The notes under the pieces were generated by a model. It ran no database searches. It had not been told where the DNA came from and worked only from the letters and a program-made list of their open reading frames with translations. From assembly GCF_008801695.1 (NCBI RefSeq), contig NZ_VZPF01000002.1, forward strand, positions 1-64,000: a stretch of 64,000 nucleotides of DNA, written 5' to 3'. The position numbers and the translations under genes are program-made. The DNA comes from Pantoea stewartii subsp. stewartii. Its GTDB lineage: Bacteria; Pseudomonadota; Gammaproteobacteria; Enterobacterales; Enterobacteriaceae. Shown here one piece after another: positions 40,447 through 51,325 of this stretch (its first letter is position 1; each line of letters starts with the position of its first letter).

Positions 40447-40579
40447 GGCATCAGGCATTAAAATAACGCTGCTCAATGTAAGCGCCTGTTATTTTAAATA
40501 TAACTATTCGCCCTTAGTCAGTGCCTGTCTCAGGCTGGTGGATTTTATTTTTCATTTTCTAACAGCAGAGAAATCATGT

Positions 40580-41560
40580 ATGTCTGACATCCTGTTATCG
40601 GTCATTATTCCAACGTATAATGTTGAGAAATATATTGTTGAATGCGTTGACTCCCTGGTAAGTCAAATTCGCACGCCGAATGAAATTATCATTGTTAACG
40701 ATAGTTCGACTGACGGGACAGTGGCGTTAATTGAACAGCATTATGCGCACCTGCCCCAGGTCAAGGTGATCACGATTCCGAATGGAGGAGCAGGCAATGC
40801 GCGTGACAAAGGCGTAGAGGCCGCTAAAGGACAGTTTGTTTTTTTCTGCGATCCTGATGATGTGGTGGTGGACGGCCTTGTCAGCGAACTGGCTCAGGTC
40901 ATTGAGCATTATCCGGATACGGATTTGTTTTGTTTTAATTCCAGTGCTTACCGTGAAGACAAACCGGAAATCACGTGGCCGAAAGTCAGGCACGGCCTGT
41001 TTGGCATTCAGCGCCCGCAGGATGTCCTGTTGGGATTGTTACAAAACGGTTCGTATACTTCCGCCGCCTGGAATTATGTCGTGAAAAAAAGCGTCATCCA
41101 GCAGCATCAGTTACGTTTTATCGATCGTGTTCATGAAGACCATAATTTTACGTTATCGGTGTTTATGAAATGCAATCAGGTCTGGGTAAGCCGTCAAACC
41201 TATTACAAACAGCGCATCCGTGGCGGCTCACTGACCAACAGTAGCAAAAACCCGACCTTTTTTATTCAACGCTACAATGCATTTATTACAACCTTCAACA
41301 CATTGTGCCGTTCACTGCATAAAAGTGAATTGAAAAAGGATTTAGAAAAAGCCTACCTGTTTCATTCCTTCCGGTTGATGATTTATTTGTCGCTCTACAA
41401 CCAGACGCCCGTTCCTGACTATGTGCTTAATGCGATTCGTTATTTCGGGCGCAGAGTTAAAGCCAGTAGTCTGAAAGAGTGGCTGCTGTTCAACAGTCCG
41501 GAAACCTTCATTTTATTGCAAAGCCATAAAGTGAAAAAAGAACTCAAACGCGTTCCGTAA
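40580..41560 (+). CDS. Family 2 glycosyltransferase (GT-A fold), substrate unknown
   Basis: The 326-residue protein has the GT2 hallmarks. The N-terminal strand is SVIIPTYNVEKYIVECVDSL, and the nucleotide-binding region is EIIIVNDSSTDGT. NGGAGNARDKGVEAAKGQFVF precedes a DxD-type metal site, CDPDD, near residue 90, and the probable catalytic-base segment VHEDHNF lies near residue 187. The last 130 residues are variable and set acceptor choice. An earlier in-frame ATG (40538) exists, but MSDILLSVIIPTYN is the natural start. Together with the flippase 83 bp downstream it probably builds and exports a surface sugar. This slot holds fimbrial genes in E. coli. No specific polysaccharide can be named. 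Confidence 0.85.
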   Translation: MSDILLSVIIPTYNVEKYIVECVDSLVSQIRTPNEIIIVNDSSTDGTVALIEQHYAHLPQVKVITIPNGGAGNARDKGVEAAKGQFVFFCDPDDVVVDGLVSELAQVIEHYPDTDLFCFNSSAYREDKPEITWPKVRHGLFGIQRPQDVLLGLLQNGSYTSAAWNYVVKKSVIQQHQLRFIDRVHEDHNFTLSVFMKCNQVWVSRQTYYKQRIRGGSLTNSSKNPTFFIQRYNAFITTFNTLCRSLHKSELKKDLEKAYLFHSFRLMIYLSLYNQTPVPDYVLNAIRYFGRRVKASSLKEWLLFNSPETFILLQSHKVKKELKRVP

Positions 41561-41643
41561 TTCCGAAAAATGGCAAGTGATATTGTTTGCACCTGAGCGA
41601 AATGAGAAGGTGAGGCATGCAATGTGTATAAGGTTGTTGCGAC

Positions 41644-42945
41644 ATGGCAAAAGTGCTCGATAAAAGTTTAGTAGTCAATATCTTATCTTTGCTGGCGTAC
41701 CGGGGAGCTTCTTTCCTGTTTCCGCTGGCGACCTTACCCTACCTGGCGCGCGTGCTGGGCGTCGATCATATGGGGATTCTGGCGTTGGCCATCGCCTGCG
41801 TACTTTACTGCAGTACGATTTCTGACTGGGGGTTCAATGTTTATACGACTAAAGACATTGCCCACCACCGTGATGACAAGGCGCGCGTGACGCAACTCTT
41901 CTGGTCAACATTCAATGCCAAACTGATGCTGCTGCTGCTGACCAGCGGCATATTGCTCACGGCGACCTGGTTTAATCCGTCCTGGCATTCATTGTTTTTT
42001 ATTATTCTGGCTAACTGCACCACATTAGTGGGTTCACTGTTTTCCTTTGGCTGGCTGATGCAGGGTTTTGAGAAGCTGGGTAAAACGGCGATGATCGCCA
42101 CCTTTGGCAACTTTTGTGCCATCCCGCTGACGTTTTTACTGGTGAAAACACCGGACGATACCTGGCTGGCGGCGCTGATACCGGGCGCGGTATCCATTAT
42201 TAACGCCATTATTACGCTTAAGTTTGTGCTGGAAATGAAGGTGATTGGCGCGTATCGCTTCGAACCGAAAGAGATCAAACAGCGCATTACCGACAGTGCA
42301 GATGTGTTTATCGCCATTGCCGGTGCTAACCTGTTTAACAGCGTAAACGTCGTGATTCTCGCCAGCTTTACCTCCCACTACATGGTGGGGATCTACAACG
42401 GTGCGGACAGGCTGCGCAAAGCCGCGAATTCTGTACCGGAGCAGATTGGCAGCGCGTTTTTCCCGCGCGTCAGCCATCTGTTTGGTCGCGATAAAGCGGC
42501 TGCGGTTGCTGCCACACGTAAAAGCCTGATGCTGTCTTTTGGCCTCAGTCTGTCTATTGTGATCTTTACCTGGCTGTTTGCCGATCAGGTGGTGTCATTG
42601 CTGTTAGGCAAAGACTTCCTGCCGTCAGCCGATGTTCTCCGCGTCTTTGTGCTGTGCTTCCTGTTCGGCAATATCGCCTATCCCGCCGGACTGCAGATTC
42701 TGATTCCGCACGGGCTGGCGCGTCAGCGCATGATGGTGATGATGGTTGCGGGCGTCGTCAACGTACCTGTTTGCTGTTTGCTGGCGTGGAAATTTGGCGC
42801 GATCGGCGCAGCATGGTCAATGGTGCTGGCGGAAGTGCTGGTCTGTATCGGTATTTTTGGCATTATGGTTCGCCACAATATCTGGCGTGACTATGCGTTT
42901 CCGGACAGGATGAATTCGCGCACGGCAAACGATTCCGTTGTGTAA
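41644..42945 (+). CDS. Wzx-like oligosaccharide flippase (MOP superfamily)
   Basis: A 433-residue, very hydrophobic protein with about 12 predicted membrane helices, starting [21 protein letters not shown]. Its pattern is that of polysaccharide_synt family flippases: [20 protein letters not shown] near the start, [18 protein letters not shown] after helix 2 and [27 protein letters not shown] in the middle. Such proteins move lipid-linked glycans across the inner membrane. It follows a glycosyltransferase and precedes pyrD. Only two genes are present, with no polymerase or initiating transferase nearby, so the pair may modify an existing polymer or use a lipid carrier charged elsewhere. Substrate not inferable. 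Confidence 0.85.
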   Translation: MAKVLDKSLVVNILSLLAYRGASFLFPLATLPYLARVLGVDHMGILALAIACVLYCSTISDWGFNVYTTKDIAHHRDDKARVTQLFWSTFNAKLMLLLLTSGILLTATWFNPSWHSLFFIILANCTTLVGSLFSFGWLMQGFEKLGKTAMIATFGNFCAIPLTFLLVKTPDDTWLAALIPGAVSIINAIITLKFVLEMKVIGAYRFEPKEIKQRITDSADVFIAIAGANLFNSVNVVILASFTSHYMVGIYNGADRLRKAANSVPEQIGSAFFPRVSHLFGRDKAAAVAATRKSLMLSFGLSLSIVIFTWLFADQVVSLLLGKDFLPSADVLRVFVLCFLFGNIAYPAGLQILIPHGLARQRMMVMMVAGVVNVPVCCLLAWKFGAIGAAWSMVLAEVLVCIGIFGIMVRHNIWRDYAFPDRMNSRTANDSVV

Positions 42946-42997
42946 GATCAAATCTGCGTCAAACAGTTTCCTCGCTTAACGCCCCACGATTTACTTT

Positions 42998-43027
42998 TGC
43001 GCCAGAGCACCTTACCATTCTGGCGCA
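42998..43027 (+). promoter_or_regulatory. Hairpin in the pyrD upstream region
   Basis: A perfect 9-bp stem TGCGCCAGA (42998-43006) / TCTGGCGCA (43019-43027) with a 12-base loop, 52 bp before the pyrD start. In E. coli pyrD expression is set by start-site choice, which decides whether a leader hairpin masks the ribosome-binding site. Here the hairpin is further from the ATG, so it may instead be a terminator-like element for the flippase gene or a leader structure. Confidence 0.4.
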
Positions 43028-43079
43028 CAATTTCCTGTGCACTGATTTCCACCGTCGCTTCCGTCTTCCAGGAGAGTGC

Positions 43080-44090
43080 ATGTTTTACTCAATCGTCCGA
43101 CCGGCGTTATTCAGGCTCGATCCTGAGCGCGCGCACCATCTCACCTTTCAGCAGTTACGCTTTATGAGCGGCACGCCGCTGGAAGCCCTTATCCGCCAGC
43201 GTTTACCCTCGCGCCCCGTGACCTGTATGGGGCTGACGTTTGATAATGCGCTGGGCCTTGCGGCCGGGCTGGATAAAAATGCCGAGTGCATTGATGCGTT
43301 TGGCGCAATGGGATTTGGTTTTGTTGAAGTGGGAACGGTCACGCCACGGGCTCAACCAGGTAACGATAAGCCGCGCATGTTTCGCTTAGTTGAAGCCGAA
43401 GGGATTATTAACCGCATGGGATTCAATAATCTCGGCGTGGATAATCTGGTGGAAAATGTCAAAAAATCCCGATTCAAGGGCGTGCTGGGCATCAATATTG
43501 GCAAAAATAAAGATACGCCAGTGGAGCAGGGCAAAGACGATTATCTGCTGTGCATGGAGAAAATTTATGCCCATGCCGGTTATATTGCCATCAATATTTC
43601 GTCACCGAATACGCCAGGTTTACGTTCTCTACAATATGGTGAGGCGCTTGACGATCTGCTCAGTTCCATCAAATCAAAACAAAAAGAACTGGAAAAACGG
43701 CATCTCAAATATGTGCCTGTCGCTGTAAAGATCGCGCCGGATCTTTCTGAAGACGAGTTGATCCAGGTGGCTGACAGTTTAGTTCGCCACCAAATTGATG
43801 GCGTCATTGCCACAAATACTACGCTGGATCGTACCCTGGTGAATGGACTGAAATATAGCGAGGAAGCCGGGGGATTAAGTGGACGTCCGGTTCAGTCGCG
43901 CAGCACCGCCGTCATTCAGCGTCTGTCACAAGAGCTGCAGGGGCGTTTGCCCATTATTGGCGTGGGCGGAATTGATTCACTGACCGCGGCACGAGAAAAA
44001 ATCGCTGCCGGCGCCACGCTCGTTCAAATTTATTCTGGTTTTATTTATAAAGGTCCGGGCTTAATTAAAGATATCGTGACCCACATCTAA
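43080..44090 (+). CDS. pyrD: Dihydroorotate dehydrogenase (quinone), class 2
   Basis: PyrD oxidises dihydroorotate to orotate with FMN, passing electrons to ubiquinone at the inner face of the membrane. The 336-residue length equals E. coli PyrD. The N-terminal helical membrane-association part ([20 protein letters not shown]) is typical of class 2 enzymes. The catalytic serine segment [11 protein letters not shown], the [10 protein letters not shown] region and the FMN-phosphate-binding GVGGIDS near the C-terminus are present. CAGGAGAG lies just before the ATG. Confidence 0.97.
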   Translation: MFYSIVRPALFRLDPERAHHLTFQQLRFMSGTPLEALIRQRLPSRPVTCMGLTFDNALGLAAGLDKNAECIDAFGAMGFGFVEVGTVTPRAQPGNDKPRMFRLVEAEGIINRMGFNNLGVDNLVENVKKSRFKGVLGINIGKNKDTPVEQGKDDYLLCMEKIYAHAGYIAINISSPNTPGLRSLQYGEALDDLLSSIKSKQKELEKRHLKYVPVAVKIAPDLSEDELIQVADSLVRHQIDGVIATNTTLDRTLVNGLKYSEEAGGLSGRPVQSRSTAVIQRLSQELQGRLPIIGVGGIDSLTAAREKIAAGATLVQIYSGFIYKGPGLIKDIVTHI

Positions 44091-44232
44091 GAGAATCGAT
44101 CTATTAATGCGTCGGGGGGTTTATTTCTCTCTCCGGCTCGTTTATATTTTGTCCTGTTGCACGATTTTTCAGCATTCATTATTCTTCGACAGATATTTTG
44201 CCTTTAGCACAGCGGTAAATACAGGGCACACG

Positions 44233-44775
44233 ATGAAAATTAAACCCGATGACAACTGGCGTTGGTATTATGACGCCGAGCACGACCGGATGATGCTCGA
44301 TCTGGCTGACGGTATGCTTTTTCGTTCCCGCTATGCACGCAAAATGCTGACACCGGATGCTTTCACGGAATCCGGATTTTGTGTTGATGACGCCGCGCTC
44401 TATTTCACCTTTGAAGAGAAGTGCCGCCAGAGCCCGTTAAGCAGTAATCAGCGCGCCGAACTGGTGTTAAATGCGCTGGTGGCCGCCCGCTTTCTAAAAC
44501 CCCTGATGCCCAAAAGCTGGCATTTCTCCGCACATCGCCAGCCAATGCAACCTGCGGTCGGCGAGATGGTTGAGGTCACGCTGGCCGAGAATGGCGAGCA
44601 GGCACGTTTGCTGGTGGTTGAAAATGGCGATAACGCCGCGCTCTGCCTGCTGGCGCAGCCCGCGTTAACGCTGGCGGGCAAAGGAATGGTGTTAGGGGAT
44701 GCGATTAAAGTGATGAACGACCGTCTTCAACCGCATCAGCAGGAAAAAACCACGCGTTATGCACGCGCGGTGTAA
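44233..44775 (+). CDS. zapC: Cell division protein ZapC
   Basis: ZapC binds FtsZ and promotes bundling of its filaments at the division ring. The 180-residue product equals the E. coli length and starts [20 protein letters not shown], with [18 protein letters not shown] and [22 protein letters not shown] conserved. The frame is open 42 codons upstream, but those residues have no similarity to ZapC. Its stop lies a single base from the end of convergent ycbX, so the two 3' ends nearly touch with no visible terminator between. Confidence 0.95.
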   Translation: MKIKPDDNWRWYYDAEHDRMMLDLADGMLFRSRYARKMLTPDAFTESGFCVDDAALYFTFEEKCRQSPLSSNQRAELVLNALVAARFLKPLMPKSWHFSAHRQPMQPAVGEMVEVTLAENGEQARLLVVENGDNAALCLLAQPALTLAGKGMVLGDAIKVMNDRLQPHQQEKTTRYARAV

Positions 44776-44776
44776 C

Positions 44777-45886
44777 TTACTTCACATCAATATCGCCGGC
44801 AGGAATACAACTGCAACTCAATATTGTGCCATCCTCACGGATGGCACTCTGTTTTAAGGGCTTCACTTTTCCCGCCACCAGGGTGATTTTGCAACTGCCA
44901 CACAAACCTGCCCGACACGAGTAGGGAATGCGGAACCCCTGGGCTTCGAGCTGCTCAAGCAAAATTTGCTGGTTATCGCCGCTGAATGTCTGGCCCTGAT
45001 ACGAAATCGTCACCGCATTGGGGGATTGCTGCTGCGGCTTGAGGGTTTCCACAACCTCTCCCGCACCATAGGCGCGTGGCGGCTGGCGTTTGACGACCTT
45101 GACGTCATCACCGACACGAATAATCCCGCTGTTTAGCGCAATAAGGTTCAGGCCAAAATCAATGTCACCACTGCCGTCCTGTGCGGTGCGAAAGCCCTGA
45201 AGTGTGGCGAGAGGTTGTCCGTCAGGATGTTTCTGGCCATTTTCAACGCTAACCGTAGTGAACACGCAACGACCGCAGGGCTTAGGGACGGCAAAATGTA
45301 CCTGACCTACCGTAACCTCCGCCCAGTTGTCTTCATCCCAGGCAGGCGCACCGCTGACCACCAGGTTAGGACGAAATTGCTCAACGCGCACGCTGGCCGG
45401 ACAGCGCTGCTGCAGATCCCGCAGAGAGGCATTATTCACTAACAGATAAGGATAGCCATCGGCAAACCCCAGCGGCACCTCGGTGAAGCGCTTCACGCGG
45501 CGTGACGGCTGTGGTCCAGTCCAGCGCAGTTGGACCGGTCTTGGGAAAAAGGCACTCAGCCACTGGTTGATCGCCTCGGGCGCGATACGGGCGGTAAAGG
45601 TGTTTCCCCATACCTCTGTTGGCGCTTCCGTTTGCGTAAAATCGGCGAAGCGAATCAGCGACTGACTGCCGTCGGGCGCCTGTAAAAATAATCCCTCAGG
45701 GGTGACGGCGGGCGTAAACTGCACCATTTCCGGGAACTGGCGCGCAGTAATAAAAGTGCCATCGGGTTCGGTCACCATAAAAATGCGATCGAAGGTCAAT
45801 CCGCTGTTGGCAGCCCAGGCATGGGAAACCTGCAACCCCCGCATTGATTTAACAGGATGAATAAACAAGCGGGAAAGCGTAATCAT
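44777..45886 (-). CDS. ycbX: YcbX, MOSC-domain N-hydroxylated base reductase with 2Fe-2S domain
   Basis: E. coli YcbX is a molybdenum-cofactor protein that detoxifies N-hydroxylated bases such as 6-hydroxylaminopurine. The 369-residue length equals E. coli. An N-terminal MOSC barrel begins [19 protein letters not shown], the MOSC core has [12 protein letters not shown] (putative Mo-ligand Cys), and a C-terminal plant-type 2Fe-2S domain has Cys at 324, 329 and 332 (CRAGLCGSC) and near 358. It is convergent with zapC and divergent from rlmKL. Confidence 0.94.
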   Translation of the reverse strand: MITLSRLFIHPVKSMRGLQVSHAWAANSGLTFDRIFMVTEPDGTFITARQFPEMVQFTPAVTPEGLFLQAPDGSQSLIRFADFTQTEAPTEVWGNTFTARIAPEAINQWLSAFFPRPVQLRWTGPQPSRRVKRFTEVPLGFADGYPYLLVNNASLRDLQQRCPASVRVEQFRPNLVVSGAPAWDEDNWAEVTVGQVHFAVPKPCGRCVFTTVSVENGQKHPDGQPLATLQGFRTAQDGSGDIDFGLNLIALNSGIIRVGDDVKVVKRQPPRAYGAGEVVETLKPQQQSPNAVTISYQGQTFSGDNQQILLEQLEAQGFRIPYSCRAGLCGSCKITLVAGKVKPLKQSAIREDGTILSCSCIPAGDIDVK

Positions 45887-45931
45887 GACAGTCTCCTGAA
45901 GCAGGCGCGCAAGACAAAAGAAGCTAACTTT

Positions 45932-45959
45932 ATGACATAGGTCTGCGATTCGCTATAAT
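45932..45959 (+). promoter_or_regulatory. Candidate rlmKL promoter
   Basis: ATGACA (45932-45937) and a perfect TATAAT (45954-45959) are 16 bases apart, 35 bp upstream of the rlmKL start. Good sigma-70 form, in the gap between divergent ycbX and rlmKL. Confidence 0.6.
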
Positions 45960-45994
45960 GCGCAACAATTTTCTCAAGAGTAAAAAGTGACGAT

Positions 45995-48109
45995 ATGAAT
46001 TCTCTGTTTGCCAGCACGGCGCGTGGGCTCGAAGAGCTGTTAAAAAATGAGCTGGACGCGCTGGGCGCGCAGGACCTGCAAGTGGTACAGGGAGGCGTTC
46101 ACTTCAAAGCTGACGATCGCGTCATGTATCAAAGCCTGATGTGGAGCCGTCTGGCGTCGCGCATTCTGCTTCCGCTGACGGAGGTGGGCGTGTACAGCGA
46201 TCTCGATCTTTATCTTGGTGTGCAGGGCATTGACTGGCCTGCTGCCTTTGGCAGCGATAAAACCTTTGTGGTGCATTTTAACGGGACTAACGAGGCGATC
46301 CGTAACAGTCAGTTTGGCGCGTTGCGTGTCAAAGACGCGATTGTTGACAGCTTTACCCGCCGCAATCTGCCACGGCCGGATGTGGATCGTGAACAGGCGG
46401 AGATCCGCATTAACGTCTGGCTCGACGACGATCGCGCCAGCATTGCACTGGACCTCAGCGGCAGCGCATTACATCAGCGTGGTTATCGCCAGCAAACCGG
46501 TCAGGCGCCGTTGAAAGAGAACCTGGCCGCAGCCATTGTGATGCGTTCAGGCTGGCAAACGACTACGCCGCTCATCGACCCGATGTGTGGTTCCGGTACG
46601 CTGCTGATTGAAGCGGCACTGATGGCCTGCGATCGTGCGCCAGGTTTACTCCGGAGCCAGTGGGGCTTTACAGCCTGGGCCGGCTTTAACGAAAGCCTGT
46701 GGCTGGACGTTAAACGCGATGCGCAGGCGCGGGCCCGTGCGGGCACGGCGGTCTGTCAGGCACGTTTTTATGGTTTCGATAATAATGGCCGGGTGCTGGA
46801 ATGGGCGAAAGCCAACGCCCGCCGCGCAGGCGTTTTCGAGTTGTTCACCTTTGGGCAACAGGACCTGCTGAAGCTGAACAATCCGCTTGAGAACGGCGTA
46901 ACGGGCACGGTACTGAGTAACCCACCGTACGGTGAGCGTCTGGAAAGCGAGCCTGCGCTTATTGCCCTGCACAGTCAGTTGGGGCGGCTGATGAAGCAGC
47001 ATTTTGCGGGCTGGAACTTATCGCTGTTCAGCGCCTCACCCGAGCTGCTCAGTTGCCTGCAACTGCGCGCCGATCGACAGTTCAAGGCGAAAAACGGACC
47101 ACTGGACTGCGTACAGAAGAATTATCAGTTATCTGCCGCCAGTGATGAGCGCGCCAGCCAGATTGCCGAAGATTACGCTAACCGCTTGCGTAAAAACCTG
47201 AAGAAGCTCGATAAATGGGCGCGCCAGGAAGGGATTGAGTGCAATCGCATTTATGATGCCGATCTGCCTGACTACAACGTGGCGGTGGATCGCTATGCGG
47301 ACTGGGTAGTGGTACAGGAATATGCGCCACCGAAAACCATCGACGCAAATAAAGCCCGTCAGCGCCTGTTCGATGTTATCAGCGCGACGCTCAGCGTGCT
47401 GGAGCTGCCGTCCAGCCGCCTCATCCTGAAAACCCGCGAACGCCAAAAGGGCAAAGCGCAGTATCAGAAACTGAGCGAGAAGGGCGATTATTTCGAGGTG
47501 CAGGAATTCAATGCCCGCTTCCTGGTGAATCTGACCGATTACCTGGACACCGGGTTGTTCCTCGATCACCGTATTGCGCGCAAAATGCTGGGCCAGATGA
47601 GCCAGGGCAAAGATTTCCTGAATCTGTTTGCCTACACCGGCACCGCCAGCGTCCATGCGGGGCTGGGCGGCGCACGTTCTACGACCACAGTGGATATGTC
47701 GCGCACCTATCTGGAATGGGCGGAACGGAACCTGCGGCTGAATGGCCTGACAGGCCGTCAGCATCGCTTATTGCATGCGGACTGCCTGAGCTGGCTGAAT
47801 GAAACTGATGAAAATTTCGATCTGATCTTTATCGATCCGCCTACGTTCTCAAACTCTAAACGTATGGAAGAGAGTTTCGATGTGCAGCGCGACCATATGA
47901 TGCTGATGCGCAATCTGAAGCGTCTGCTGCGCAAAGGCGGCACCATCATGTTCTCGAATAACAAACGTGGTTTCAAAATGGATCTGGACGGCCTTAAGGC
48001 ATTAGGCCTTCAGGCGCAGGACATCACACAGAAAACCCTGTCACAGGATTTTGCGCGTAATCGCCAAATTCACAACTGCTGGCTGATTACACATGCCGGT
48101 AAGGAATAA
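45995..48109 (+). CDS. rlmL: Bifunctional 23S rRNA methyltransferase RlmKL (m2G2445 / m7G2069)
   Basis: The fused protein methylates G2445 (RlmL half) and G2069 (RlmK half) of 23S rRNA. The 704-residue product (E. coli 702) contains an N-terminal THUMP domain, then the RlmL Rossmann core with [15 protein letters not shown] and the N6/N2-amine motif [10 protein letters not shown]. The RlmK core has [19 protein letters not shown] and [15 protein letters not shown]. Both catalytic halves look complete. uup follows after 5 bases, probably in the same transcript. Confidence 0.97.
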   Translation: MNSLFASTARGLEELLKNELDALGAQDLQVVQGGVHFKADDRVMYQSLMWSRLASRILLPLTEVGVYSDLDLYLGVQGIDWPAAFGSDKTFVVHFNGTNEAIRNSQFGALRVKDAIVDSFTRRNLPRPDVDREQAEIRINVWLDDDRASIALDLSGSALHQRGYRQQTGQAPLKENLAAAIVMRSGWQTTTPLIDPMCGSGTLLIEAALMACDRAPGLLRSQWGFTAWAGFNESLWLDVKRDAQARARAGTAVCQARFYGFDNNGRVLEWAKANARRAGVFELFTFGQQDLLKLNNPLENGVTGTVLSNPPYGERLESEPALIALHSQLGRLMKQHFAGWNLSLFSASPELLSCLQLRADRQFKAKNGPLDCVQKNYQLSAASDERASQIAEDYANRLRKNLKKLDKWARQEGIECNRIYDADLPDYNVAVDRYADWVVVQEYAPPKTIDANKARQRLFDVISATLSVLELPSSRLILKTRERQKGKAQYQKLSEKGDYFEVQEFNARFLVNLTDYLDTGLFLDHRIARKMLGQMSQGKDFLNLFAYTGTASVHAGLGGARSTTTVDMSRTYLEWAERNLRLNGLTGRQHRLLHADCLSWLNETDENFDLIFIDPPTFSNSKRMEESFDVQRDHMMLMRNLKRLLRKGGTIMFSNNKRGFKMDLDGLKALGLQAQDITQKTLSQDFARNRQIHNCWLITHAGKE

Positions 48110-48114
48110 GCTAC

Positions 48115-50040
48115 ATGTCATTAATTAGTATCCACGGCGCTTATCTCTCCTTCAGCGATGCGCCGCTGTTAGATAACACCGAGCTGCACATCGAAGAGAA
48201 TGAGCGCGTGTGTCTGGTTGGTCGTAACGGTGCGGGTAAATCCACATTGATGAAAATCATCAACGGCGAGCAACCGCTGGATGATGGTCGCATCATTTAT
48301 GAGACCGATCTGGTCGTCGCACGTCTGCAACAGGATCCGCCGCGAAATATTACCGGCTCGGTTTACGACTTTGTGGCAGAAGGCGTGCAGGAACAGGCGG
48401 AGCATCTGAAAGCCTACCACGCGATTTCCCATCAGGTCATGGAGGATCCGAGCGACAAGAACCTCAATGAGATGGCACGCTTGCAGGGCATTCTGGATCA
48501 CCACAATCTGTGGCAACTGGAAAGTCGCATCAATGACGTGTTGCAGCAGATTGGCCTGTCGCCGGATACGGAGCTGTCGTCGTTATCGGGCGGCTGGTTA
48601 CGTAAAGCCGCGCTCGGACGCGCGCTGGTCAGTAATCCACGCGTACTGATGCTGGATGAGCCAACGAACCACCTGGATATTGAAACGATTGACTGGCTGG
48701 AAACCTTCCTGAAAAGTTTCAGCGGCAGCATCGTGTTTATCTCTCATGACCGTTCGTTTATTCGCAATATGGCCACCCGTATCGTGGATCTGGATCGTGG
48801 CAAACTGATTTCGTGGCCGGGTAACTACGACGCCTATCTGGAAGGCAAAGAAGAAGCCTTGCGCGTTGAAGAAATGCAAAACGCCGAGTTTGATCGCAAG
48901 CTGGCACAGGAAGAAGTGTGGATCCGTCAAGGGATTAAGGCGCGACGTACCCGCAATGAAGGCCGCGTCCGCGCGTTAAAAGCCCTGCGTCGCGAGCGCT
49001 CAGAGCGCCGTGAGGTGATGGGTAAAGCCAATATGCAGGTCGGCGAAGCGTCCCGTTCCGGCAAAATTGTCTTTGAGCTGGAGAATGTCGATTACGCGGT
49101 AGACGGTAAGCAACTGGCCAACGATTTCTCGGCGCAGGTTCAGCGCGGCGACAAGATTGCCCTGATTGGCCCAAATGGCTGTGGCAAAACCACCTTACTG
49201 CGCCTGATGCTGCAACAGCTTAAGGCCGACCATGGCCGCGTGCATTCAGGCACCAAGCTTGAAGTGGCCTATTTCGATCAGCATCGTGCAGAACTCGATC
49301 CCGACAAAACGGTGATGGATAACCTCGCCGAAGGGAAGCAGGAAGTACTGGTGAACGGTAAGCCCCGCCATGTGCTGGGTTATCTGCAGGACTTCCTGTT
49401 CCATCCCAAGCGGGCGATGACACCTGTCAGAGCGCTGTCCGGTGGAGAACGTAACCGCCTGCTGCTGGCGCGTTTGTTTCTGCGCCCAAGTAACCTGATG
49501 ATCCTCGATGAACCGACCAACGACCTTGATGTGGAAACACTGGAACTGTTGGAAGAGCTTATCGACGGCTATCAGGGCACCGTGCTGCTGGTCAGCCACG
49601 ATCGTCAGTTTGTTGATAACACCGTGACGGAGTGCTGGATCTTTGAAGGCAATGGTGAGATTGGCACCTTCGTCGGGGGTTATCACGATGCCCAACAGCA
49701 GCGTGCGGCCTATAAGCAGCAAAAAACGCAGGTGACCGCGAAAGCGAAAGAGGCAAATCGTGCCGCTCAGTCTGCTGAACCGAAAAATGAATCTGCCAAA
49801 CGCAGCGCGAACAAACTAAGCTATAACCTGACGCGTGAGCTGGAGCAGTTACCGCAAAAACTGGAACAGTTAGAGGCGCGTATCGGCGAACTGCAGGCAA
49901 GCATGAGCCACCCGGATTTCTTCAGCCAGCCGCACGATAAAACGCAGCCGGTGTTGGATGAACTGGCTCAGGTGGAAGCGCAGCTGGAAACCGCGTTTGC
50001 GCGTTGGGAAGAACTGGAATCAATGAAAAACGGCGGCTAG
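48115..50040 (+). CDS. uup: ABC-F family ATPase Uup
   Basis: Uup is a soluble twin-ATPase of the ABC-F family that acts on ribosomes and affects transposon excision and branched DNA. The 641-residue product (E. coli 635) has Walker A GRNGAGKST at 36-44 and signature LSGGWLRKAALGRAL, then a linker with KARRTRNEGRVRALKALRRE. A second Walker A GPNGCGKTT lies near residue 350 with LSGGERNRLLLARLF and LMILDEPTNDLD. A C-terminal coiled coil (DNA binding in E. coli) ends the protein. It lies 5 bp after rlmKL; pqiA follows after 16 bases. The stop is TAG. Confidence 0.97.
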   Translation: MSLISIHGAYLSFSDAPLLDNTELHIEENERVCLVGRNGAGKSTLMKIINGEQPLDDGRIIYETDLVVARLQQDPPRNITGSVYDFVAEGVQEQAEHLKAYHAISHQVMEDPSDKNLNEMARLQGILDHHNLWQLESRINDVLQQIGLSPDTELSSLSGGWLRKAALGRALVSNPRVLMLDEPTNHLDIETIDWLETFLKSFSGSIVFISHDRSFIRNMATRIVDLDRGKLISWPGNYDAYLEGKEEALRVEEMQNAEFDRKLAQEEVWIRQGIKARRTRNEGRVRALKALRRERSERREVMGKANMQVGEASRSGKIVFELENVDYAVDGKQLANDFSAQVQRGDKIALIGPNGCGKTTLLRLMLQQLKADHGRVHSGTKLEVAYFDQHRAELDPDKTVMDNLAEGKQEVLVNGKPRHVLGYLQDFLFHPKRAMTPVRALSGGERNRLLLARLFLRPSNLMILDEPTNDLDVETLELLEELIDGYQGTVLLVSHDRQFVDNTVTECWIFEGNGEIGTFVGGYHDAQQQRAAYKQQKTQVTAKAKEANRAAQSAEPKNESAKRSANKLSYNLTRELEQLPQKLEQLEARIGELQASMSHPDFFSQPHDKTQPVLDELAQVEAQLETAFARWEELESMKNGG

Positions 50041-50056
50041 CGATAAGGGTCAGGGA

Positions 50057-51325
50057 ATGTGTTCTGCAGACAAAACCAGTGCGTGGATGCTTTGTCCACA
50101 ATGCGACCTGATGGTCAAACTGCCGGATATCCCTGTTGGCAGCCGCGCGTCATGCCCGCGCTGCCACACGTCCCTGACAGTCAACTGGTCAGAGCCACGC
50201 AAACGTCCCACCGGCTATGCGCTGGCGGCACTGTTTATGTTAGTCCTGGCCAATCTGTTCCCGTTTATCACCATGAAAGTGGCTGGGCTCTCCAGCCAGA
50301 TTAGCCTGATGCAAATTCCTGGTGTCATGGTGGCCGATGACTATGCCAGCCTGGCCACCCTGTTTCTGCTGTTTGTTCAGGCGATTCCGGCGTTTTGCAT
50401 GGTCACGCTGGTCCTGCTGGTCAACCAGGTCAAGATGCCCCTTAGCCTGAAACTGGGGCTGGCGCGTATTCTGTTTCATATGCGGAGCTGGGGCATGGCC
50501 GAAATTTTTATGGCCGGTGTGCTGGTAAGTTTTGTGAAGCTCATGGCCTATGGCGAAATCAGCCTTGAAACCAGTTTCTGGCCCTGGTGTCTGTTTTGTC
50601 TTTTACAACTGCGGGCGTTTCAGTGCCTGGACCGTCGCTGGCTCTGGCTGCAAATTGAGGCACCGCCGCCTTTGCCGCATGCACCACAGCCCGGCATTAG
50701 CGGGCTCAGGCAGGGGCTGCGCTCCTGTCCTTGCTGTACGGCGATCTTGCCCGTGGCGCAGCAGGAATGCCCCCGTTGTGGCGTAGTTGCCCATGCCCGA
50801 CGTAAGCACAGCCTGCAGTGGACCATGGCACTGCTGATCACCTCCGTTATGCTCTACGTGCCGGCCAATCTGCTGCCCATCATGATTACGGAAACCCTGG
50901 GCTCCGCGATGCCGTCCAACATCATGGCTGGCGTCATTTTGCTGTGGGGCGATGGCTCTTATCCGGTCGCGCTGGTGATTTTCATCGCCAGTATTATGGT
51001 GCCGTCTCTGAAAATGCTGGCGATTGGCTGGCTGTGCTGGGATGCCAGTGGGCGAGGGCAGCGCGACAGCCACAAAATGCACCGGATTTATGAAGTCGTT
51101 GAGTTTGTGGGGCGCTGGTCAATGATTGACGTCTTTGTGATTGCCGTGCTCTCTGCGCTGGTGCGCATGGGGCAATTAATGAAAATTTATCCGGCATGGG
51201 GAGCGGTGTTGTTTGCGTTGGTGGTGATTCTGACCATGATTGCGGCAATGACGTTTGACCCGCGCTTAACCTGGGATCGTGCTGGTGAGAAAAACATGAA
51301 GGAGCCGCATCTTGACGGAAAATAA
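50057..51325 (+). CDS. pqiA: Intermembrane lipid-transport integral membrane protein PqiA
   Basis: PqiA is the inner-membrane partner of PqiB in the Pqi system, which moves lipids between the inner and outer membranes and is induced by redox stress. The 422-residue product (E. coli 417) has two tandem units. Each starts with a four-cysteine zinc ribbon (LCPQCDLMVKLP with SCPRCHTS; SCPCCTAI with ECPRCG) and continues with several membrane helices. Its 3' end overlaps pqiB by 14 bases. Confidence 0.95.
   Translation: MCSADKTSAWMLCPQCDLMVKLPDIPVGSRASCPRCHTSLTVNWSEPRKRPTGYALAALFMLVLANLFPFITMKVAGLSSQISLMQIPGVMVADDYASLATLFLLFVQAIPAFCMVTLVLLVNQVKMPLSLKLGLARILFHMRSWGMAEIFMAGVLVSFVKLMAYGEISLETSFWPWCLFCLLQLRAFQCLDRRWLWLQIEAPPPLPHAPQPGISGLRQGLRSCPCCTAILPVAQQECPRCGVVAHARRKHSLQWTMALLITSVMLYVPANLLPIMITETLGSAMPSNIMAGVILLWGDGSYPVALVIFIASIMVPSLKMLAIGWLCWDASGRGQRDSHKMHRIYEVVEFVGRWSMIDVFVIAVLSALVRMGQLMKIYPAWGAVLFALVVILTMIAAMTFDPRLTWDRAGEKNMKEPHLDGK

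Larger units (their letters stand above)
39824..40579. other. AT-rich 756-bp region without a convincing gene
   Basis: This stretch lies between divergent ssuE and the glycosyltransferase gene and is visibly richer in A/T than its flanks. It holds the ssuE control region at its left end. A strong hairpin lies at 40413-40446. An AT-rich possible promoter, TATAAC, lies near 40498-40503, upstream of the glycosyltransferase. Short frames at 40032-40232 (minus) and 40127-40360 (plus) encode no recognisable protein and lack good ribosome-binding sites. It may be a decayed remnant of an insertion in a variable site. Confidence 0.5.
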
